A stretch of DNA of 64,000 nt from positions 4,878-68,877 of the forward strand of contig JBOHFI010000028.1 of NCBI GenBank assembly GCA_050699595.1. The letters are read 5' to 3'. The notes under the pieces were generated by a model. The model was not told the DNA's origin and searched no databases. It saw only the letters and a list, made by a program, of their open reading frames with translations. The stretch comes from GCA-003244245 sp050699595. Lineage in GTDB: Bacteria > Actinomycetota > Actinomycetes > Mycobacteriales > Pseudonocardiaceae. Shown here one piece after another: positions 56,701 to 64,000 of the stretch (position 1 is its first letter; each line of letters begins with the position of its first letter). Made by a program: the position numbers and the translations under genes.

Positions 56701-58079
56701 GCCGTTTTCTCGGACCGTCAACGCGTCGGCCTCTTGTGATCTTGCTGTATCCAAAGGTAGACCACGAGAAGGATTACGTCTACTTCTGGATGCCATTCTC
56801 ACTGCTGACGCTCGCCAAGCCGCTGCTCGATGAAGACCTGGCCGATGTAGCGCTCTTCGATGGCAACCAGACGAGCGAGGACGACTGGTCACGCTTCCTC
56901 GATGAGCATCTGGATCGGGCGTTATGCATCGGCGTGAGCATCATGACGGGCGGCGGCCAGATTGGACATGCGCTCGACCTGGTACAAACTGCGAGGGAGC
57001 GCACGAACTGCCCACCAGTGGTGTTCGGCGGCCCGCACGTCAACGTGCTCGCCGATCATACCGCTGAACACGAGCTCGTTGACGCGGTACTGGTCGGACC
57101 AGGCCAGAACTCGATGCCCGCGTTCGTCACCGCGCTCATGAACAACACGACGTGGGAAGATGTACCGGGTCTCGTCGCCCGGCGAGGACGCGAGCTGGTA
57201 CGCGGACCGCTCAACCCGCCGCGTACGGGTCTGATGGGCCACTATCCCTGGCACTTACTCGATATCGAGCGCTACGTGCGCGATGACCCGACTGTGGCAT
57301 CGCGGACGCTGAACTACATCAGTTCGCAGGGCTGTGTCTACAAGTGCCAGTTCTGTTACGAACTGACCTACCAACGGAAGTACAGCGCTATGGCCGCTGA
57401 CCGCCTGGTCGCCGACATCGACGACTTACAACGGCGCTTCGACGTGAACGGGATCAAATTCTACGACGCTGACTGGTTCGTGAATCTCAAGCGAGCAGCG
57501 GCCTTCTGCCGAGGCGTCATCGACGGTGGGCTCGACTTGGCGTGGGCAGCGTCGATCAACCCGAACGATATCTTGAAGGCTCGGCGCGCAGGTATACCGC
57601 TCTTGAGGCTCGTGGCTGAGAGCGGCGGTTCACGGCTGCTGATGGGAGTCGAGTCCGGTAACGACCGAGTGCTACGCGACGTGGTACGCAAGGAAGTCAC
57701 CCGAGCGCAAATCCTCGACGTGGCAAGCGATATCGCCGATCATGGTCTGTTGGGATCGTACACGTTTATCGTCGGCTTTCCCGGTGAGAGCGACGCCGAG
57801 CAGGACGATACCTACAGGCTGATCGAAGAGCTTCGGACACTGAAGCCGACGCCCGAGACCCGCGTCCATCTGTTCGCGCCGTACCCCGGCACGCCGCTCT
57901 ACGAGGACGCCATACGAGCGGGTTTCATCCCTCCGTCCACCTTGGATGGTTGGTCACGATTCGACTACTACGACTCACAAACCCCGTGGACGTCGGCCGA
58001 GACGGTACGCCGCGCTCGTGCCGCGACCCAGATGCGACTACGTCCCCAAGAATTACGGCCCCACGAGGTAGTTACATGA
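56697..58079 (+). CDS. B12-binding-type radical SAM enzyme
   Basis: A 460-residue protein (ATG 56697, ATGA overlap with the previous gene). The N-terminal 150 residues have the cobalamin-binding-like fold of class B enzymes (RPLVILLYPKVDHEKDYVYF, IGVSIMTGGGQIGHALDLV, VVFGGPHVNVLADHTAEHEL), although the DxHxxG histidine is not evident. The radical SAM core has ISSQGCVYKCQFCYE (CxxxCxxC) and LLMGVESGNDRVLRDVV, and the C-terminus carries the HLFAPYPGTPLYEDAI motif of this group. Such enzymes methylate inert carbons or do other radical steps. It is central to the cluster. Confidence 0.88.
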   Translation: MSRFLGPSTRRPLVILLYPKVDHEKDYVYFWMPFSLLTLAKPLLDEDLADVALFDGNQTSEDDWSRFLDEHLDRALCIGVSIMTGGGQIGHALDLVQTARERTNCPPVVFGGPHVNVLADHTAEHELVDAVLVGPGQNSMPAFVTALMNNTTWEDVPGLVARRGRELVRGPLNPPRTGLMGHYPWHLLDIERYVRDDPTVASRTLNYISSQGCVYKCQFCYELTYQRKYSAMAADRLVADIDDLQRRFDVNGIKFYDADWFVNLKRAAAFCRGVIDGGLDLAWAASINPNDILKARRAGIPLLRLVAESGGSRLLMGVESGNDRVLRDVVRKEVTRAQILDVASDIADHGLLGSYTFIVGFPGESDAEQDDTYRLIEELRTLKPTPETRVHLFAPYPGTPLYEDAIRAGFIPPSTLDGWSRFDYYDSQTPWTSAETVRRARAATQMRLRPQELRPHEVVT

Positions 58080-59044
58080 CCACCTTCGCCCCGATGGCGC
58101 TGGCTCGGGTGCGCAACGACCTGTGCCAGAAGTGGCGTGAGTATCTGCTTGACGGCTTCGCCGTTGAAGTCACAACGCCGACCCTGCACACCTGTCCTGA
58201 CATCGCTCCTGTCCGTCAGTTCACGACGGTGCACCCGAGCACGGGTGAGGTCGCGTACCTGCGGATCGCTCCGACTGAGTACCTGAAGCGACTAGTGGCG
58301 GCTGGGCAAGACCGTGTCTTCGAGTTCTCGACCAACTTCCGCGACGACCCCGTCGACGGCACCCACCTGCCGGAGTTCACCTCGCTGGAGGTGATGGCTC
58401 GCGACACTACCTGCGCCGACATGGAGCGCAACGCGGCGGACCTATGCGAATTAGCAGTCGAGATCGCGCGGCGGTATCGCCCGCTGACCGAACTGCCGGT
58501 GTGGGTTGAACAGTGGGAGCAGTGCCGGATACGGCGCATCGAACTGTCCGACGAGCTGAGCGAGTACGTCGCCGGTACACCCGACTGGCTGGAGTGGCCC
58601 ACAGTGATCGGGGCGCTGCTCGCTGACTTCGGGGAGCCGGTCGAACCGAGTGTCACACTGCCGGTCTTGACGGACCAGCTTGTCACCGTGCTCGCTCAGC
58701 GAACGAGTGGCGCCGTGCTGATCGGCGGTTTTCCGGATTTCTTGGGCGGGCCGGCCGCGCCGCATCCGACCCGGCTCGGCTTCAAACAGCGCAGCGAGTT
58801 GTTCATCGACGGGCTCGAAGTCGCCAATATGTCGACCAATTTGACTAATGGTCGAGCATTACGTCAGTGGCATCAGGATGGCGTCCAGGCGAAAACCGTG
58901 CTGGGTATTAAAACCAACCATCTTGACGAGGAGCTGCTCAGTCATCTTGATGGCAACCTGCCGCCGTCCGCAGTGCTCGGCTTTGGCGTTGAACGCATGT
59001 TGCAGGCCACCCTCGGCCTTCCCGATATTCGCGCTCTCCGGTAG
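58076..59044 (+). CDS. Stand-alone class II aaRS catalytic core (LysRS/EpmA-like)
   Basis: A 322-residue protein with ATGA overlap to the previous gene. It has only the class II catalytic fold: TTPTLHTCPDIAPVRQFTTV, YLRIAPTEYLKRLVAAGQDR, motif 2 FEFSTNFRDDPVDGTHLPEF with TSLEV, and motif 3 LGFGVERMLQATLGLPDIR. The anticodon-binding domain of LysRS is absent, as in EpmA/PoxA and in aaRS-like enzymes recruited to biosynthesis. It would form an aminoacyl-adenylate and pass the amino acid to a protein, peptide or small molecule. The neighbouring genes suggest a biosynthetic use. Confidence 0.85.
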   Translation: MTTFAPMALARVRNDLCQKWREYLLDGFAVEVTTPTLHTCPDIAPVRQFTTVHPSTGEVAYLRIAPTEYLKRLVAAGQDRVFEFSTNFRDDPVDGTHLPEFTSLEVMARDTTCADMERNAADLCELAVEIARRYRPLTELPVWVEQWEQCRIRRIELSDELSEYVAGTPDWLEWPTVIGALLADFGEPVEPSVTLPVLTDQLVTVLAQRTSGAVLIGGFPDFLGGPAAPHPTRLGFKQRSELFIDGLEVANMSTNLTNGRALRQWHQDGVQAKTVLGIKTNHLDEELLSHLDGNLPPSAVLGFGVERMLQATLGLPDIRALR

Positions 59045-59053
59045 AATCGACTC

Positions 59054-60004
59054 ATGAGAGAGCCTGCCATGCGTATGGTCCGCCCGAAATCACTGCGAGC
59101 TGGTGGCGTTATCGGCGTGGTGTCGGTATCCGCGCCTGAGCCCGCGACCGAAGGCGAGTTCTTCGATCGCGGCGTGGCTGCCCTCGAACAGTGTGGCTAT
59201 GATGTGGTGCTCGGCAAGCACACCACCGGTCAACAGGGCTACGTCACGGCAAGCGGCGAAGCGCTCGCGGCCGACCTGCACGAGCTGTTCAGCAACCAGC
59301 GGGTGTCAGCCATCGTCTGCGCGGGCGGGGGTGTCAACGCCAACCGCCTGCTGCGCCACCTGAGCTTTGACATCATCGGCGCGCAGCCCAAGATACTGGT
59401 CGGTGTCAGCAACCCGACTGTACTGCTCAACGCCATTACTGAACAGACCGGTCTCATCACCTTCCATGGGCCGAGCGTGGTGTGGGACTTCGGCGTGGAA
59501 AACGGCGCACCCGCACCCGCGCTCACGCGTACGCACTTCTGGGAGCTACTCGGAAGTCGCGAGCCTGCCTACGCCGTACCCGTACAGAAGGACTGGCGCT
59601 GGCTGCGGAAGGGTGATCTGTCCGGCCGGGTGATCGCTGGAAACCTCGCCTCACTGCAAGGCCTGCTCGGTACCCCATATGAGCCGAACTGGGACGATGC
59701 GGTGCTGTTCTGGGAAGACATCGCTAAACCGGTGAACCGACTTGACATGACGCTGACACATTTCCGCGATGCGGGCGTGTTCGACCGCATCAACGGCATG
59801 GTGGTCGGCAAACTGGTGGCCTGCGAGCCAAGCGACGGCGTCACCTACGACGCGATGCTGCTCGACTTGCTTCGTGGCAACGAGTTCCCGATCTTGACCG
59901 AAGTGCCGTTCGGGCACACGGCGGGCAAGCTGACGTTGCCGATCGGCGCGCAGCTGCACGCCTCACCGGACAGCGATGTGCTGCAATTCGAGTTTCCGGC
60001 TTAG
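59054..60004 (+). CDS. S66 LD-carboxypeptidase / MccF-like peptidase
   Basis: A 316-residue S66 peptidase. PKSLRAGGVIGVVSVSAPEP starts the family; the Ser nucleophile is in ILVGVSNPTVLLNAI (Ser119), and the Glu and His of the triad are in AVLFWEDIAKPVNRLD and VPFGHTAGKLTLPIGAQL. GRVIAGNLASLQGLLGTPYE lines the site. Family members either trim wall peptides or, like MccF, give immunity by cutting aminoacyl-nucleotide antibiotics such as microcin C. In a cluster with aaRS-like and radical SAM enzymes an immunity role is attractive. It lacks a signal peptide, so it works in the cytoplasm. Confidence 0.87.
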   Translation: MREPAMRMVRPKSLRAGGVIGVVSVSAPEPATEGEFFDRGVAALEQCGYDVVLGKHTTGQQGYVTASGEALAADLHELFSNQRVSAIVCAGGGVNANRLLRHLSFDIIGAQPKILVGVSNPTVLLNAITEQTGLITFHGPSVVWDFGVENGAPAPALTRTHFWELLGSREPAYAVPVQKDWRWLRKGDLSGRVIAGNLASLQGLLGTPYEPNWDDAVLFWEDIAKPVNRLDMTLTHFRDAGVFDRINGMVVGKLVACEPSDGVTYDAMLLDLLRGNEFPILTEVPFGHTAGKLTLPIGAQLHASPDSDVLQFEFPA

Positions 60005-60025
60005 CTCAGGGAGGAATCGCCAGCT

Positions 60026-60421
60026 GTGATGCGCGCGATCATCGTCAAAGAGAGCTTGGAAGATGGCGAGCTACCATCGAGCTTGCGCGGCTCTCGGGTG
60101 CGTGAGTACCGGCACCCGCTTGATGAGGACACCGTGATCACCATCATCGAACTGGTCGTTGCCGAGCGGCACGCCCTCGATGCCGGTATGGCGTTGTCAC
60201 GGAAGCTGGTATCCCGGCTGTACTATGCGCATATTCTCAACGACCAGTCGATGTACATCGTCTTCCCGAACTGTCTCGTGTATCTCGATCGGGACGACGC
60301 TGACGGTGAGCGGCAGGCGCACGCCATCGGACAGACCTTCGACATTCCGCTGTCACAGATGCGCTTCCAGGAGATGTTCGAAATTGATCACCCCGACGAC
60401 CCGGCGATGGCCGGCCCGTGA
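60026..60421 (+). CDS. Hypothetical protein of the radical SAM cluster
   Basis: A 131-residue protein, GTG 60026 after CAGGGAGG. It reads RAIIVKESLEDGELPSSLRG, then DTVITIIELVVAERHALDAG and YYAHILNDQSMYIVFPNCLV, a mixed alpha/beta pattern without motifs I recognise. Its stop overlaps the SDR start (GTGA). Conservation within similar clusters would be needed to guess a role; it may be a small cyclase-like or partner protein. Confidence 0.7.
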   Translation: MMRAIIVKESLEDGELPSSLRGSRVREYRHPLDEDTVITIIELVVAERHALDAGMALSRKLVSRLYYAHILNDQSMYIVFPNCLVYLDRDDADGERQAHAIGQTFDIPLSQMRFQEMFEIDHPDDPAMAGP

Positions 60422-61152
60422 CGAGCCACGCGGCTGGCTCTTCGCCACTCGCTGTCGTTGCCGGTGCGAGTGGCGCCATCGGCTCGGCTACGGTCCAGGC
60501 GCTGACGTCGGCGGGCTGGTCGGTGATCGGCACCTACCGGCATGCCCGGCCGGAACCGTGCGCGGGCGTGTTCTGGGTCCCTTTCGACGGCATACACGCA
60601 GGCGGTACAGCCGAGCTTCACACAGCGGTCGCGGCCAGCCCCGGGCCGCTGCAAGCCGTGGTCTGCTGCCTGGGCACGCCATCGAGCAAGCGGCCGATCG
60701 CAGACACCGACCCCGACGAGTTCGACGCGGTGTTCGCCGGCAATGTCACCAGCGTTGTTCGGCTGTGGCAGGCGGTACACGAACGCGCCCGTAAGGCAGC
60801 GGCTGGTGTGGTAATACTGGGCTCGGACACTACGGCGACGCTGCGCGCGGACAACGGGGCTTACAGCGCGGCCAAGGCTGGTCTCGAAGCGCTGAGCACG
60901 ACACTGGCGGCCGAGGAAGCCGAGCACGGCGTACGGGTCAACCTGGTGGCTCCTTCATTGGTGGCGTCGCCGCTGGCCGAAAATGTGCTCGCGCTCAAGG
61001 ATGTGTCCGACGTCGATGCCTACTACCGGGCGCTGCCCTGGGGCCGAGCTCTGTCCCCGTCCGAGGTGGCCTCTGTTGCCGTGGAGATCGCGACCGCGTC
61101 ACACTGGCGCTATGCCAGTGGTCAGGTGGTGCGTCTGGCGGTGCACGGTTGA
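60418..61152 (+). CDS. Short-chain dehydrogenase/reductase of the radical SAM cluster
   Basis: A 244-residue SDR (GTG 60418). Cofactor motif LAVVAGASGAIGSATVQALT (GxxGxIG), VVCCLGTPS in the position of NNAG, Ser in GVVILGSDTTATL, and the YxxxK pair in NGAYSAAKAGLEALSTTLAA. The Arg in GTYRHARPE suits NADP(H). It likely reduces or oxidises an intermediate of the cluster. It overlaps the small upstream gene and ends at the WYL regulator start, so it is inside one transcript. Confidence 0.88.
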   Translation: MTSHAAGSSPLAVVAGASGAIGSATVQALTSAGWSVIGTYRHARPEPCAGVFWVPFDGIHAGGTAELHTAVAASPGPLQAVVCCLGTPSSKRPIADTDPDEFDAVFAGNVTSVVRLWQAVHERARKAAAGVVILGSDTTATLRADNGAYSAAKAGLEALSTTLAAEEAEHGVRVNLVAPSLVASPLAENVLALKDVSDVDAYYRALPWGRALSPSEVASVAVEIATASHWRYASGQVVRLAVHG

Positions 61153-61154
61153 CG

Positions 61155-62201
61155 ATGGTGACTAAGCGGCACTCTCGCCAGGTCGGCATCGTGCACGTGC
61201 TGCGGGCGCGTGAGTGGGTGTCGGCGAACTCCCTTGCGCGGCGCTTCGAGGTCGTGGCCCGCACTATCTACCGGGACGTTGAGGAGCTGATCGCGGCGGG
61301 CGTGCCGATCGAGTCGGTCTCCGGTCCGGAAGGGGGCTACCGGCTGGCGTCTGATCAACCACTCACACCGCTCACTCTGAGCGCGGACGAGGCGCTGAAG
61401 CTCTACGTGGTGAGCCTGCTCGACCGACGAAAATCGAACGAGCCGGACAGCGACGTGCCCGAGCTGGGCAACACCTACTCACGCGAAGCCCTCAAGCGGC
61501 TCAGTCAGCGCATTTACTTCGACACGGCCGACTGGTACTGGAAGGACGAGGGTTCCGGCCTTCTGCCTTCGGTGCGCTATGCCCTGCTCACCGGTACGGT
61601 GCTCAAGCTCACGATGCGGGTCAAGGGGAAGGGAGAGCCAACCGTCACCATCGTCAAGCCCTATGGACTCGTCTGGAAGGCTGGTGAATGGCACCTGGTC
61701 GCCGCGCCGATCGACGAGCCGCCCACGCGCTACCGGCTCAACCTGGTTGACCACCTGGCGCTGACCGACCTGCGCTTCTCCTACCCGACCGAAGGGTTTC
61801 ACTTGCAGTCCTGGTGGACGACCGCACTTGAGGAACATGGCACCGGCGATACCCGCGTCGTGCTGCACGCCCACCCCGCCGCGCGGGGCGAGCTGCTGCG
61901 GCTGACGCTGAAGCCGAAATCGGAGGTCGAACACACCGCGGACGGCGGCCTCGTGATCCGGCTCTACGTAGACCGCTGGGAATGGCTCGTCCCGCTCGTG
62001 ACCAGCTACGGTGGTGACGTGCTGATCGAGGAACCGGCTGAGCTGCGCGACGCCATCGTGGCGCACCTTCGTCGGGCGCTTGATTCCTACGACAACGCCG
62101 CACAGGCCGATGCGCAGACGGTTGCCGCCGGATTCCGCAATGACGACTCGCGCTTGCGCTCGACGCGTGGCCGCACCGTGGCGCCAGACGTCGATGCCTG
62201 A
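61155..62201 (+). CDS. WYL-domain transcriptional regulator
   Basis: A 348-residue DeoR/YafY-type regulator (ATG 61155; a TTG at 61149 overlapping the SDR stop is an alternative). The winged helix is SANSLARRFEVVARTIYRDV then EELIAAGVPIESVSGPEGGY. The WYL domain includes VTIVKPYGLVWKAGEWHLVA and YRLNLVDHLALTDLRF, and the C-terminus is the WCX-like RVVLHAHPAARGELLRLTLK. WYL proteins bind nucleic acid or small effectors and often control DNA-damage or defence genes. Being embedded in the operon, it probably regulates this cluster. Confidence 0.88.
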   Translation: MVTKRHSRQVGIVHVLRAREWVSANSLARRFEVVARTIYRDVEELIAAGVPIESVSGPEGGYRLASDQPLTPLTLSADEALKLYVVSLLDRRKSNEPDSDVPELGNTYSREALKRLSQRIYFDTADWYWKDEGSGLLPSVRYALLTGTVLKLTMRVKGKGEPTVTIVKPYGLVWKAGEWHLVAAPIDEPPTRYRLNLVDHLALTDLRFSYPTEGFHLQSWWTTALEEHGTGDTRVVLHAHPAARGELLRLTLKPKSEVEHTADGGLVIRLYVDRWEWLVPLVTSYGGDVLIEEPAELRDAIVAHLRRALDSYDNAAQADAQTVAAGFRNDDSRLRSTRGRTVAPDVDA

Positions 62202-63129
62202 CCACCGCGCCCTTGCCCACGTGGACACGCTGCGGCTGCCGGTCACGCAGCCGTTCAACTTCCGGTACACGCTCTGGAAACCGTCGCACTTCGCCACTGG
62301 CCTGGAACAGCACAGCCACGAGCGGAGCCGGCGGACGTTCCGCGTCGGCGAGTTGGTATGCGGTGTGGTGCTGGCGATGGAGGGCAGCGGCACCGTACGA
62401 GCCGAGGTGTACAGCGATGGGCCGTGGCGGGAAGCCGATCGTGACCGGTTGACTGCGCGGTTGATCCACTCCTATGGGCTCGAGGAAGACATCTCACCGT
62501 TCGTGGCTTTGGCGGAGCAGGTGCCACCGATGCGGGGGCCGCTGAGGGCGCTGGCCGGTATGCGTCAAAGCTGCCCGGAGAACCTCTTCGAAATCGCTGT
62601 CATCTCGCTGCTGTTGCAGAACGCCACGGTACACCGCACCACACAGATGATGGCCAACCTGCTTGACCACTACGGCTTGGTGACCGAGTTCGACGGTGTG
62701 ACGCTCAAGGCGTTCTTCACGCCCGAAGAGATCGCCGAGGTGGACGAGGCCGCCTTCCGGGGGCGTGACCGGCTTGGCTATCGCGCCAAGTACATCGGCC
62801 GCTTCGCCGAGTTCTTCACTACGCACAAGCCCGACGATAGAGACCACGCTAGCAAGGCTAATCTGATGGCCGAGTTCCAGACGATCAAGGGAGTGGGGCC
62901 GTACACGGCGGCGATCATCGCCGGGCATGCGGTACGCGATCCCGCAGCGCTGGGCCTGGACGTGTGGAACCGCAAGCTGCTCGCCCAGCGGTTCCTCGGC
63001 GTGGACGACGCTGCGGCTGAGGTTGTCATGGCCGAGATGCAGCGACTGTTCCCGGGGTATGCCGGGCTGGCGGGGCTGTACGTCATTGAAGATGCGTATC
63101 GGGAGAAAGCCGTGGTGAAACTCGTGTAG
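62194..63129 (+). CDS. HhH-GPD DNA glycosylase-family protein
   Basis: A 311-residue protein, ATG 62194, overlapping the WYL gene by 8 nt. The helix-hairpin-helix is FQTIKGVGPYTAAIIAGHAV and the catalytic Asp follows in ALGLDVWNRKLLAQRFLG. Upstream QSCPENLFEIAVISLLLQNA belongs to the same fold, and an N-terminal beta region (TLRLPVTQPFNFRYTLWKPS) resembles 3-methyladenine glycosylases of the AlkA/OGG type. It removes damaged bases. In a biosynthetic operon it could protect against a DNA-modifying product or process a modified base. Confidence 0.85.
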   Translation: MPDHRALAHVDTLRLPVTQPFNFRYTLWKPSHFATGLEQHSHERSRRTFRVGELVCGVVLAMEGSGTVRAEVYSDGPWREADRDRLTARLIHSYGLEEDISPFVALAEQVPPMRGPLRALAGMRQSCPENLFEIAVISLLLQNATVHRTTQMMANLLDHYGLVTEFDGVTLKAFFTPEEIAEVDEAAFRGRDRLGYRAKYIGRFAEFFTTHKPDDRDHASKANLMAEFQTIKGVGPYTAAIIAGHAVRDPAALGLDVWNRKLLAQRFLGVDDAAAEVVMAEMQRLFPGYAGLAGLYVIEDAYREKAVVKLV

Positions 63130-63167
63130 CGGCGACGGGAAACGCATTTTCGGGTTTGTGGATCGGG

Positions 63168-63873
63168 TCAGGCGGCGATGTCGGTGCTGATGCGGTGGGC
63201 GAGGTCCAGTGCGGTGGAGTCGGTGGTGTGCCGGCGGATCTCGGTGCCTAGTGCTGTAAGTTTGCGGGCGGTGAGGAGGGAACTCACCTGGTTGATGGCG
63301 GCGAGTACCTGCGCGGTGGTGGTGTTGGCGAGGTCGGTCTCGCCGCAGCGGTACTGGTTGGTGGCCAGGGTGATGCGGCCGGAGAGCATGGCGCGGGCGC
63401 GGCCGGGGTCACGCAGCGCCAGTGCCTGGGTCATGTCCGCGACGGCGAGCTCGGCGAAGCGCGGGTCGTGCTCGGCGAGCCGGGAATACGCGCCCGCCCG
63501 GTCGGCCGGGAACTCGGAGTTGTCGGGCAGCACAGCAACACTGACGACCCACTCGACTGGCGCTTCTTGGGCGCGTGCGTAGTGCTCCTCGGCTCGGCGC
63601 AGCGCGCGCTGGACCTCGTCGACGTTGCCCAGGCCGGCGTACGCCTTGGCTTCGTTGAGCGCCAGGGCCGTGAGCATGCCGGGTGAGGCGACATCCTGGG
63701 CGGGCAGTGCCCCTAGCCGAAACAGCTGCAATGCCTCGGGGAAGTGCTCGGTTTGCAGGTACAGCCCCCCCAGAGTGCCCAGCGCATGGGCGGCGAGCAC
63801 CGGTTCTTCGGCTCGCCGGGCCGATTCCAGGGAGCGCAGGTAACAGTGCTGCGCCGAGAGTGGCAGGCACAGA
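63168..63873 (-). CDS. TPR regulator, 3' exon beside a group II intron
   Basis: The open frame on the minus strand reads AQHCYLRSLESARRAEEPVL, LAAHALGTLGGLYLQTEHFP, ALRRAEEHYARAQEAPVEWV and ends RHTTDSTALDLAHRISTDIA. This is the C-terminal TPR part of an actinobacterial XRE-TPR regulator. Its coding sequence starts abruptly at the 3' end of a group II intron at about 63874, so the N-terminal part must lie beyond the intron to the right, outside the window. If the intron still splices the gene may be functional; otherwise it is disrupted. The nearest start codon in the exon is GTG 63800. Confidence 0.7.
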
Positions 63874-64000
63874 GTAAGGTAGGCCCCGGGCGCGGTGCCG
63901 GTGTCGCCACCAGTCCGTTTCCCGGAGCCCCCTTCCGAACCCGGCGTATGCGTCTCCGCATACCGGGCTCTCCACGTGTCTTGCCCGTTGGTCAGCTGCT
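63874..64000 (-). mobile_element. Group II intron, 3' end (domains V and VI)
   Basis: The minus strand carries the 3' terminal region of a bacterial group II intron. After domain V comes GGAAGGGGGCTCCGGGAAAC, a domain VI stem (CTCCGGG ... CCCGGGG) and CCTACCTTAC, where the A in CCTA is 7 nt from the predicted 3' splice site, as expected for a bulged branch-point adenosine. The reverse transcriptase gene must lie to the right of the window. The intron interrupts the TPR gene. Confidence 0.85.
63937..63970 (-). ncRNA. Group II intron domain V
   Basis: The 34-nt minus-strand sequence begins GAGCCCGGTATGCG, has a GAGA tetraloop, and ends CGCATACGCCGGGTTC. It folds as the canonical domain V: GAGC/GTTC base helix with the AGC catalytic triad and a G-U wobble, a CCGG/CCGG helix, a 2-nt bulge (CG), a TATGCG/CGCATA helix and a GNRA loop. 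The exact 34-nt length and all landmarks match active introns. Confidence 0.9.

Noticed and set aside
1..64000. CRISPR arrays and rRNA genes
   Set aside because: No regularly spaced repeat series and no rRNA-like conserved segments were seen anywhere in the window.

Overview
The window is high-GC actinobacterial DNA. A Pactinomycete close to Pseudonocardiaceae or Streptomycetaceae is likely: there is a bacterial proteasome activator ending in GQYL, many XRE-TPR regulators, frequent GTG starts, tightly overlapping ATGA/GTGA operons, a DUF6907 protein and a HelR-type RNA polymerase recycling factor. The exact genus cannot be fixed by eye. Coordinates 1-7.5 kb are genome wreckage: a TPR gene cut by the window edge, decayed phosphotransferase, deaminase and XRE genes, and a tRNA-Ser(UGA) at 7453-7537 whose 3' 55 nt recur at 4519-4573. 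Integrase stubs lie just left of each copy, so two integrative elements appear to have accreted in tandem at one tRNA. The inner element carries a toxin-antitoxin-like pair and a DUF1828/DUF1829 protein.

7.5-15.4 kb is mostly core-like: a hypothetical protein, a MarR/FMN hydroxyacid-oxidase pair, a quinone oxidoreductase, the proteasome activator, a DUF2231 membrane protein, a universal stress protein broken by an in-frame TGA, and an intact SufR-like regulator with the remnant of a paralogue nearby. 15.5-21.5 kb is a translationally coupled operon: XRE-TPR regulator, TIR protein, P-loop protein with a degenerate Walker A, and a two-TM protein. It converges on a NYN nuclease gene. This looks like a conflict (defence) system.

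21.6-30.6 kb holds a serine hydrolase, an aminotransferase, then a biosynthetic cluster. An EctC-like cyclase and an acyl-CoA-dehydrogenase-like enzyme (+) converge on a six-gene operon (-) of TrpF, TrpC, acyl-adenylating ligase, carrier protein, TrpD and TrpA homologues. TrpB, TrpE and TrpG are absent, and the TrpD and TrpC active sites are altered, so this looks like a repurposed indole-ring-building route rather than tryptophan supply.

30.6-35.5 kb carries an SDR, an XRE regulator, a DUF6907 protein, a nitrobindin-type heme-domain protein and a polysaccharide deacetylase. The last 63 bp of the deacetylase region recur at 43403-43465 (one mismatch). The 7.9 kb between is an island containing a RiPP cluster: a 48-residue precursor with a DTTQ-C-DTTQ core, a 15-bp hairpin, a fused YcaO cyclodehydratase, an Fe/2OG oxygenase, a LuxR regulator and HelR.

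43.5-49.1 kb is core-like: a glycosyltransferase, BlaR1/BlaI, TyrRS and an XRE-TPR regulator. 49.1-51.8 kb has a divergent second-type SerRS between a radical SAM gene and the tail of a paralogous radical SAM gene. 51.8-55 kb is a three-gene envelope operon. 55.6-63.1 kb is one run of genes: a frameshifted MoaA-like radical SAM, a B12-type radical SAM, a stand-alone class II aaRS core, an S66 (LD-carboxypeptidase/MccF) peptidase, a small protein, an SDR, a WYL regulator and a HhH-GPD glycosylase. This could make or resist an aminoacyl-nucleotide-like compound (inference). The right edge holds the 3' end of a group II intron, with a textbook domain V, that interrupts a TPR gene.
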